Origin: Thermoactinospora rubra
GTDB taxonomy: Bacteria > Actinomycetota > Actinomycetes > Streptosporangiales > Streptosporangiaceae
Reading direction: 5' to 3'
Assembly: GCF_002093975.1 (NCBI RefSeq)
Contig: NZ_MSZZ01000065.1
Coordinates: forward strand, 1-46,892
DNA: 46,892 nt
The translations under genes were made by a program, and so were the position numbers. This document shows positions 41,516 to 46,892 of the stretch, piece after piece. A model generated the notes under the pieces. It saw only the letters and a list, made by a program, of their open reading frames with translations, made no database searches and was not told the DNA's origin. Position 1 is the stretch's first letter; each line of letters begins with the position of its first letter.

Positions 41516-43014
41516 GCGGGGCCTCCCGTGGTGATCTGCCCGTCCTGATCGTGCGCCCGGCGTGGCAGGCGCAGCGTGAAGACGGCGCCGCCGTCCGGGG
41601 CGTTGGTGACGGTGATGTCGCCTCGGTGCAGGCGCGCGTTCTCCCGCGCGATGGCCAGGCCCAGGCCGCTGCCCTCGGACCTGGCCCTGGCCGCGCTGGC
41701 CTTGTAGAACCGGTCGAACACGTGCGGCAGCACCGCCGCGTCCAGCCCCGGTCCGTGGTCGCGGACCTCCAGGGCGATCCAGTGCGGGTCGGCGGACAGC
41801 CGTACCGACACCGGCGGCTCGCCGTGCCGCAGGGCGTTGCCGACCAGGTTCGCGAGGATGACGTCCACGCGGCGCGGGTCCAGCCGTGCCGTCACCGCGG
41901 GCGGCAGTTCGGTGCGCACCCGCTCCGACCAGCCCCGGGTACGCAGGGTGGCGCGCACCAGCTCGGCCACGTCGACCTCGTTCAGCGCGAGGGCCGCAAC
42001 ACCGGAGTCGAACCTGCTGATCTCGATGAGGTCGTTCACCAAAGCGGTGAGGTTGAGCGTCTCCTGGCTGACCAGCCTGGCGGCCCTGCCGGCGGGCTCG
42101 GGCAGCCGGGCCGCCTGCTCATCCAGGACGTCGGCGACCGCGGCCAGCGCGGCCAGCGGGGTGCGCAACTCATGCGACACGTCGGCCACGAACCGGCGGG
42201 CGTCCGCCTCCATCTCGCGCAGCTGCTTGACGTGCCGTTCCAGCTCCGCGGCGGTGTCGTTGAACGTGCGCGCCACCTCGGCCAGCTCGTCGGAGCCGCG
42301 CACCTCGATCCTGGTCCGCAGCTCGCCCTCGCCCAGCAGGCGCGCCGCCCGGCCGAGCTCGCGCACCGGGCGCAGCACGCCACGGGTGGCCAGCGACGCC
42401 AGCACGACCGCGAACGCCAGGGCCGCCCCGCCGGTGAGCCAGGCGCGTGCGGCGAGCCCGTCGATGCTGCGCTGTTCGGCAAGCAGGCTGCGCGCGGCGT
42501 AGACCTCGATGCCGGACATCCGCGCCGGCCGGTCCCGCTCGGCGACCAGCAACGGCGCGCCGACGATCAGCCAGGGCCTGCCCTGCCACACCACGCGCTG
42601 CCACGCGATCTCACCGTCGGCCACCACCCGCCGCAACTCCGGTGAAACCACCCCCAGATCCAAGGCCAGCACCTTCCCGCCCGGCCTCCAGCGCCCCGGC
42701 GGGGCGACCGGCGAGCGCGTCTCGCGGTAGACGGCGACCGCGAACTCCACGTTGTTCTGGTCGGGCACGGCGGCGGCGATGTCGCCGAGCTCGTCCGGGC
42801 CCGGCGTCGCACTCCGCAACGGGTAGAGCGCCTCCAGGCGGCTTCTCATCGCCTGCACCGTGGCATCCTGGGCCCGCTGCAGGATGTCGTTGCGGGCCTG
42901 GACGTACATCCCGCCGGCCACCGCCGTCGCGGTGACCACGCACAGCAGTGCGAAGGCGAACAGCAGCCGGGCATGCAGCCCCAGGCTCGGCCGAGGTGTC
43001 ACGCGGCTGCTCAC
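41512..43014 (-). CDS. Sensor histidine kinase (HAMP, HisKA, HATPase)
   Basis: 500 residues from GTG 43014, which overlaps the regulator stop (GTGA). Helix 1 (RLLFAFALLCVVTATAVAGGM), an extracellular domain of ~150 residues, helix 2 (AWLTGGAALAFAVVLASLA), HAMP (VLRPVRELGRAARLLGEGEL), the phospho-acceptor box RRFVADVSHELRTPLAAL, the N box LVGNALRHGE and the G boxes RDHGPGLD and GSGLGLAIAREN are all intact. The layout matches MtrB/CseC-type actinobacterial kinases. The signal is unknown. The M15 peptidase across the divergent promoter suggests cell-wall stress. Confidence 0.92.
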   Translation of the reverse strand: MSSRVTPRPSLGLHARLLFAFALLCVVTATAVAGGMYVQARNDILQRAQDATVQAMRSRLEALYPLRSATPGPDELGDIAAAVPDQNNVEFAVAVYRETRSPVAPPGRWRPGGKVLALDLGVVSPELRRVVADGEIAWQRVVWQGRPWLIVGAPLLVAERDRPARMSGIEVYAARSLLAEQRSIDGLAARAWLTGGAALAFAVVLASLATRGVLRPVRELGRAARLLGEGELRTRIEVRGSDELAEVARTFNDTAAELERHVKQLREMEADARRFVADVSHELRTPLAALAAVADVLDEQAARLPEPAGRAARLVSQETLNLTALVNDLIEISRFDSGVAALALNEVDVAELVRATLRTRGWSERVRTELPPAVTARLDPRRVDVILANLVGNALRHGEPPVSVRLSADPHWIALEVRDHGPGLDAAVLPHVFDRFYKASAARARSEGSGLGLAIARENARLHRGDITVTNAPDGGAVFTLRLPRRAHDQDGQITTGGPA

Positions 43015-43685
43015 ACCGGCCCGAACCGGTACCCGAACCCACGCACCGTCTGCACGTAGACGGGCGCCGCCGAGTCGTCCTCGATCTTCGCGCGCAACCG
43101 CTGCACGCATGCGTCCACCAGGCGCGAGTCGCCGAAATACCCGTGCTCCCACACCGACTCCAGCAGCTGCTGGCGGCTGTGCACCCGGCCCGGCGCGGCC
43201 GACAGCTCAAGCAGCAGGCGCAGCTCGGTCGGGGCGAGGCTGACCGGCACGCCGCGCTTGGCGACCACCAGGGCGGCCCGGTCGATGGTCAGGTCCCCGT
43301 GCCGCTCCAGCTCCGCCTGGTCCCGGCCGATCCGCCGCAGCACCGCGCGAATGCGTGCCTCGAGCACCCTGGGCTGCACCGGCTTGACCACGTAGTCGTC
43401 GGCGCCCGCCTCCAACCCGGCCACCACGTCCATGTCGTCGCCGCGAGCGGTCAGCATGATGATCGGCACCTCCCCGGCGGCCCTGATGCGGCGGCAGACC
43501 TCGAACCCGTCCATGCCGGGCAACATCAGATCGAGCACGACCACGTCGGGAAGGTCCATGCGCAGCCGCTCCAGCCCCTGCTCGCCGGACTCCACCGCGC
43601 GCACCCGGTGCCCGTGCAGGGTCAGGGCCAGCTCAAGGCCCTCCCGCACGGCCGGGTCGTCCTCGATCAACAACACTCGCGACAC
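43011..43685 (-). CDS. OmpR-family response regulator
   Basis: 224 residues from GTG 43685 (VSRVLLIEDDPAVREG); GTG 43700 is an alternative. The receiver has the acidic pair EDD, phospho-acceptor Asp in VVVLDLMLPGMDG, Thr in IIMLTARGDD and Lys in YVVKPVQ. The C-terminal winged helix contains LAPTELRLLLELSAAPGRVHSRQQLLESVWEHGYFGDSRLVDACVQRLRAKI. It heads the regulator, kinase and lipoprotein operon and is divergent from the peptidase gene 191 nt away, a likely target. No clear direct-repeat OmpR box was recognised in that gap. Confidence 0.92.
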   Translation of the reverse strand: MSRVLLIEDDPAVREGLELALTLHGHRVRAVESGEQGLERLRMDLPDVVVLDLMLPGMDGFEVCRRIRAAGEVPIIMLTARGDDMDVVAGLEAGADDYVVKPVQPRVLEARIRAVLRRIGRDQAELERHGDLTIDRAALVVAKRGVPVSLAPTELRLLLELSAAPGRVHSRQQLLESVWEHGYFGDSRLVDACVQRLRAKIEDDSAAPVYVQTVRGFGYRFGPV

Positions 43686-43876
43686 GCCGCCGACTGTCAC
43701 AGCACGCTCCGTAGCTCGCCCGCCGGTCCACCCCGTCCACTGTCGGCCGGCCACATCCCCGCCTCGTCCGCGCCATGTCATGGTTGTGTCACGGTCGCGC
43801 CGACGGCGCCGGCCGTCGACAAACGGTGACATGCGGCGGACAACGCGCGCATATTCGGCGCCAATCGTAGTTCGTC

Positions 43877-44449
43877 ATGAACGAACCACGCACCATCCCA
43901 CCTCGGCTCCGGGACCGGCTGTACGCCGTGGTCACGCTGGTGCTCGCCGTGCTCCTGCTGCCCGTGGCGTTTCTCCGCCATCCCGGCCGGGCCCGCGAAC
44001 TGGCCTGCGCCTGGGCGTTGCGGATGCGGTTCCCCGCCGAGGACCTCACCGGGCTCACCGACGGCGCCATGGCGGCGTTCACCGCGGCCCGCACCGAGGC
44101 GCTGTGGCGCCACGGCCAGCTCATCGGCCTCACCTCGGGATACCGCGACCCCCTCCTGCAGCAACGGATGTTCGACGAGGAGGTGCGCCGCTCCGGCTCC
44201 CCGGCCTCGGCACGCATGCTCGTGTTGCCGCCGGCGGAATCCTCCCACGTCAAGGGCATCGCCCTGGACGTGCGCCCCCACGAAGGCGCGCGCTGGCTGG
44301 AGGAACACGGCGCCCGCTACGACCTCTACCGCATCTACGACAACGAGTGGTGGCATTTCGAGTACCGCCCGGAATGCGGCGGCACGCCACCGCGGCGGCT
44401 GCCCCACCCCGGCGTGGGCTCCGTCATCGAGAACGGGGGCCACAATTGA
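43877..44449 (+). CDS. Membrane-anchored M15/VanY-like D-Ala-D-Ala carboxypeptidase
   Basis: 190 residues. One N-terminal transmembrane helix (LYAVVTLVLAVLLLPVAFL) precedes the peptidase: LTSGYRDPLLQQRMFDEE, the metal motif SSHVKGIALDVRP (S-x-H-x6-D) and the catalytic/zinc motif EWWHFEY (E-x2-H). These are the M15 DD-carboxypeptidase residues, so the enzyme should trim stem-peptide D-Ala outside the membrane. The stop codon lies inside the terminus of the adjacent IS200/IS605-type element, so the original C-terminus may have been a little different. The catalytic domain is complete. Confidence 0.88.
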   Translation: MNEPRTIPPRLRDRLYAVVTLVLAVLLLPVAFLRHPGRARELACAWALRMRFPAEDLTGLTDGAMAAFTAARTEALWRHGQLIGLTSGYRDPLLQQRMFDEEVRRSGSPASARMLVLPPAESSHVKGIALDVRPHEGARWLEEHGARYDLYRIYDNEWWHFEYRPECGGTPPRRLPHPGVGSVIENGGHN

Positions 44450-44600
44450 CGCGCTCCCCGGCCTGAGGCCGGGGATTCAGCCCGTGCCGCGTCATGCGGC
44501 ACCTCTGCGGCTTCCTGCTTCCTCGCGCCGTGCCGGGGCAGGCCCCGGTCTCACCGGCGCTCCACAGGCGGTTAGCCTGTCCGCCCGCCCGGCGGCCAGG
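44426..44600 (-). ncRNA. Probable omega RNA (reRNA) of the tnpB element
   Basis: TnpB guide RNAs are made from the 3' end of tnpB through the right-end hairpin, with the guide running into flanking DNA. By that rule the scaffold covers the tnpB tail and the hairpin at 44455-44475. The guide would be the minus-strand bases from 44445 downward, starting TTGTGGCCCCCGTTCT, which lie within the 3' end of the peptidase gene. The 5' limit is arbitrary. Because tnpB is broken, the RNA may be a relic. Confidence 0.4.
44446..44475 (-). mobile_element. Right end of an IS200/IS605-type tnpB element
   Basis: TCCCCGGCC (44455-44463) and GGCCGGGGA (44467-44475) form a perfect 9-bp stem with a TGA loop. On the minus strand TCAA (44449-44446) lies 5 nt outside it. 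A subterminal hairpin followed by a terminal TCAA resembles the right-end cleavage layout of IS608-like elements, and this hairpin is common at IS1341-type tnpB ends. No tnpA gene is in the window; the left end is outside or lost. Confidence 0.55.
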
Positions 44601-44779
44601 ATGTTGATCGCTGCGTTGACGTCCCGGTCGTGGCCCGCCCCGCAGCCGCACTCCCACGACCGGACGGAAAGCGGCATCGACTCGGCGAGCGCCCCGCACG
44701 CCGAACACAGCTTCGATGAGGGGAACCAGCGGTCCACCTGCACGAAGGTGCGGCCGTACCGGGCCGCCTTGGACGCCAG

Positions 44780-44803
44780 CATCCCCACGAACCATCCCCA
44801 CGA
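44780..44803 (-). repeat. 13-bp duplication causing a frameshift in tnpB
   Basis: TCGTGGGGATG occurs twice at 13-nt spacing (plus-strand copies at 44780-44790 and 44793-44803). Removing one copy restores WST-L/F-VGMLASKAARYG, the expected TnpB reading. Confidence 0.85.
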
Positions 44804-44915
44804 GCGTTGACCAGCCCGCGTCCTGCACGGACTTCGCCGGTTTCGTGCGGGCCAGGCCCTTCACCGACAGGTCCTCCACGACCCCCGCTTGGATGCCCCT
44901 ATGTTCGTCAAGTGG

Positions 44916-46018
44916 TCATGCTGGGGCAGAGGCATGATCGGCTGTCGCTGCTTTGATCAAGGCGTGGACCTCGCGGGCGACGTAGCGTTTGAGGCAGCGG
45001 ATGACCTCTCGCCGGGTCTTGCCCTCGGTGGTGCGCCGTTGCAGGTACTCGCGTGTGCGCTCGTCCCAGCGCAGCCGGGTGAGAACGATGCGGTACAAGG
45101 CGGCGTTGGCCTGCCGGTCGCCGCCTCGGTTCAACCGCCGGCGTTGGGACTTGCCGGAGGATGCCTCCACCGGGCTGGTCCCGCACAGGGCGGCGAAGGA
45201 GCCCTGCTTCGCCGGCCGTTGCGGATTGTCTCCGGCCGTGACCAGCAGGGCAGCCGCGGTGTCCGGGCCGACGCCTACGCGCTCCAGCAGGGCGGGCACG
45301 TGAGGCGGATCACCTCCTCCAGCAACTGCTCCAGGGCGTCGATCTCCTGCGACAGCGACTGGACGCGGGTGGCCAGCAGGCGCAGCACGTAGAGGGTGGC
45401 GCTGTCGACGTCCGCGACCGGGCCGACGGCCAGGTCGGCGCAGCGGCGGATCAGGGGTTTGGGTCCCAAGCCGTCGAAGGAGGCTCTCAGAGCGGGGTCG
45501 GCGACCACCAGAGCCGCTCGCAGCTGGTTGATCGCCTGGGTTCTGGCCTTGACCGCCGATTCCTTGGCGCGTCGCAGCAGGCAGGCCATCTCGACCGGCC
45601 CGTCGCCGGACTTGGGGATGGCGGTGGCCCGGCCCGACAGCACGGCGCGGGCGGCGGCCTCGGCATCCACCTCATCGGACTTGCCCCGCCGGCGGCGGGC
45701 GGCCTTGTCGGGCTGGCTGACCTCGAAGACCTCGAAGACCTCGACGCCCTCGGCGGCCAGGACGCGGGCCAGCGCGGCCCCGTAGGAGCCGGTGCACTCC
45801 ACTCCGGCCCGGCGCAACACGCCGAAGGATCGCGCCCAAGCCAGCAGCTGTTGAGAGCCGTCAGGACCGGTCGGAAAAGCGCGGCTGTCCACCAGGGCAC
45901 CCATCCCGGTCAGGACCGCGGCGACATGGACGTCCTTGGGCGTGTCGACGCCCAGGACCACCTCCTCCCAGCCCTGGGCGAGGTGGAAAGGCGCGCTGGC
46001 GTGGGGCATGCTGGTCAT
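44916..46018 (-). pseudogene. IS110-family transposase (DEDD recombinase), frameshifted
   Basis: From ATG 46018 (MTSMPHASAPFHLAQGWEEV) the RuvC-like domain has VVLGVDTPKDVHVAAVL (Asp), RRAGVECTGSYGAALARVL (Glu) and GKSDEVDAEAAARAVLSG (Asp). After EQLLEEVIRLT the phase changes near 45300. The C-terminal Tnp_20 domain continues in another frame from VPALLERVGVGPDTAAALLV to SFAALCGTSPVEASSGKSQRRRLNRGGDRQANAALYRIV (catalytic Ser in ASSGK) and ends ...HASAPA at 44916. The shift fits loss of one base (ACGTG for the expected ACCGTG-like codons). No slippery sequence is evident, so I call it inactivating or a sequencing error. Confidence 0.85.
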
Positions 46019-46079
46019 CGAGGTTCCGGCTCCTGCTCGACGTGGGGCTGGCCAGCCGTCGCCGGGGCGGCAGGAGCGG

Positions 46080-46255
46080 TCAAAACTGTGACGGTGCTTT
46101 GGTTGCGGCAAGGCCCCTATCGGGACACGCTCCGACGCCCCGGTGACAGCGAGCACCGCTTCGAAACCCCGGCCGACAGATCCAAGCAAGGACACCACGG
46201 TCTGCTCTCGCGCGAGTCAAGCCGAGGCTCGAAGCGGCACACCCTCATCCTCACA
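46080..46255 (-). ncRNA. Predicted IS110 bridge RNA
   Basis: The left-end non-coding DNA, read on the minus strand, holds in order: CGCGAGA (46212-46206), identical to the target's left half; CCTTGCTTGG (46191-46182), which as RNA pairs with target CCAAGCGGGG at all ten positions counting two G-U pairs; ATAGGGGC (46120-46113), identical to the element's right terminus at 44902-44895; and TCACA (46091-46087), complementary to the left terminus TGTGA. This is the target-loop then donor-loop order of IS110-group bridge RNAs. Ends and the core dinucleotide are not determined. Confidence 0.6.
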
Positions 46256-46796
46256 GTTCTCGCGGAGGATCCGGGTGGAGAGCTTGTGCGTGAAGTCCCG
46301 GCGCGCATCGGCCACCCGAGCGTGCGCGCGGGCGACCTTCACGACGGCTTTCTTCCTGTTGTTCGACCCCTTCGCCGTGCGGGACAGCGCCTGCTGGGCC
46401 TTCTTCAACCGGCGTTCGGCGCGGCGCAGGAACCGAGGGTTGTCGATCTTCCGGCCGTCCGACAGCACCGCGAAGTGCCTCAGGCCCACATCGATGCCGA
46501 CCTCGGATGCGACCGGCGGCAACGTCTCGTCCTGGCTGGTGTGGACGACGAACGACGCGAAGTACCGCCCGGCCGCGTCCTTGATCACCGTCACGGACGA
46601 TGGATCGGACGGCAGCTCCCACGACCAGCGCACCGCAACGTCGCCGATCTTGGGCGGGCGTGGCTTCCCGCCCTCGGTGATGGCGAACCGGGCGTTCTTG
46701 GTGAACCGGAGCGCCTGCCGCCGATCCTTGCGGGACCGCAACCTCGGCGATTCGACCTTCGGCCCCTTGCGCGTGCCGGTGATCGAGGCGAAGAAG

Positions 46797-46892
46797 GGGG
46801 ACAGACCAAGTAAGCCAGAAAGGGCTAATAGGGCTGGTCAGAGTCCCTGAGCCTTTTTCATCCTCTCGCGACCTCGTAGTTCTGCAGGACGG
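46797..46892. other. Window end beyond the tnpB homology
   Basis: Upstream of FFASITG the tnpB frame meets a stop near 46840 without the usual N-terminal TnpB helices, so a rearrangement breakpoint lies at about 46800. The remaining bases show no feature I can name. Confidence 0.4.

Larger units (their letters stand above)
44892..46255 (-). mobile_element. IS110-family insertion sequence inside tnpB
   Basis: About 1364 bp separate the two tnpB halves ...CGCGAGAAC and CAAGCGGGG..., which join perfectly in frame (RILREN-QAGVVEDL) if it is removed. There are no inverted repeats and no target duplication beyond a possible single base, as known for IS110. The transposase occupies 44916-46018. The right end is only ~24 nt, while the left end carries ~237 nt of non-coding DNA, the arrangement of the IS110 group that encodes its bridge RNA at the left end. 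Ends are placed from the tnpB junctions and could be off by 1-2 nt. Confidence 0.85.
44492..46796 (-). pseudogene. tnpB: tnpB (IS1341-type) interrupted by IS110 and otherwise broken
   Basis: Reading right to left: FFASITGTRKGPKVESPRLR starts homology at ~46796, then ASEVGIDVGLRHFAVLSDGR (RuvC-I Asp) and FTHKLSTRILREN. The frame is cut at 46256 by the IS110 element and resumes at 44891 with QAGVVEDLSVKGLARTKPAK (RuvC-II Glu), the zinc ribbon CSACG...CGC, HDRDVNAAINILAAGRADRL (RuvC-III Asp) and the tail to 44492. Three further lesions: ~100 N-terminal residues are missing, a 13-bp duplication at 44780-44803 shifts the frame, and the second zinc knuckle is C-x-C, not C-x2-C. It is a dead nuclease gene. 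Confidence 0.9.

Noticed and set aside
41386..42645. Long plus-strand open frame opposite the histidine kinase
   Set aside because: An antisense artefact of GC bias with no recognisable domain.
45290..45310. Programmed ribosomal frameshift in the IS110 transposase
   Set aside because: No slippery heptamer, stem-loop or known precedent in IS110; a single-base loss explains it better.
46858..46892. Partial minus-strand frame ending VLQNYEVARG-stop at the window edge
   Set aside because: Only ten codons are visible and no family can be recognised.

Overview
The window is chromosomal DNA of very high GC content with frequent GTG starts, many 4-nt ATGA start/stop overlaps, a DUF3040 gene, two ECF42-type sigma factor modules, a MecA-like class B PBP and many TetR, MerR, PadR, HxlR and XRE regulators. 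This points to a filamentous actinomycete, perhaps a member of Streptosporangiales (Actinomadura/Thermomonospora-like). The order is a guess from protein style. No rRNA, tRNA or CRISPR array was seen.

Layout. 1-2.4 kb is scarred DNA: an unrecognised gene, a Tn3-family transposase fragment joined to a TnpB scrap, and one Tn3-type 38-bp terminal repeat. 2.5-10 kb is ordinary content: secreted HNH nuclease, HtrA-like protease, GT4 glycosyltransferase, a 44-aa Lys/Ala-rich protein, class V aminotransferase, DUF3040 protein, PBP and a PlsC acyltransferase. 10.3-15 kb is a minus-strand run of integrase, MerR regulator, membrane protein, double YCII protein, a tandem-repeat micro-ORF and an ECF42 sigma factor. 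From MerR onward every junction is an ATGA overlap. 15-20 kb is plus strand: AlkZ/YcaQ-like winged-helix protein, TfoX-like protein, adenosine-deaminase-like enzyme, HemK-like methyltransferase, then a second YCII/ECF42 pair. 20-24 kb holds a cassette of MBL hydrolase, RibD-like reductase and HxlR regulator. It lies between remnants of a WYL regulator and of ClpX and is followed by PadR/SGNH hydrolase. 24-35.4 kb is a series of regulator/enzyme pairs with readable palindromic operators, plus a UvrA-like ABC protein, two-gene AraC/VOC and XRE-cupin/MFS units, and a CodA-like amidohydrolase lacking key residues. 35.4-40.8 kb is an MFS, cupin and ABC-ABC operon resembling metallophore transport sets. 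41-44.4 kb is a response regulator, kinase and GerMN lipoprotein operon divergent from a VanY-like M15 peptidase.

44.4-46.9 kb is nested mobile DNA: an IS200/IS605-type tnpB element abuts the peptidase gene and supplies its stop codon. The tnpB is itself split by an IS110-family element. The non-coding left end of that IS110 carries segments that match the target and the donor ends in the order expected of a bridge RNA. This and the repeat-expanded translational-coupling ORF ahead of the first ECF42 gene are the two most interesting observations.
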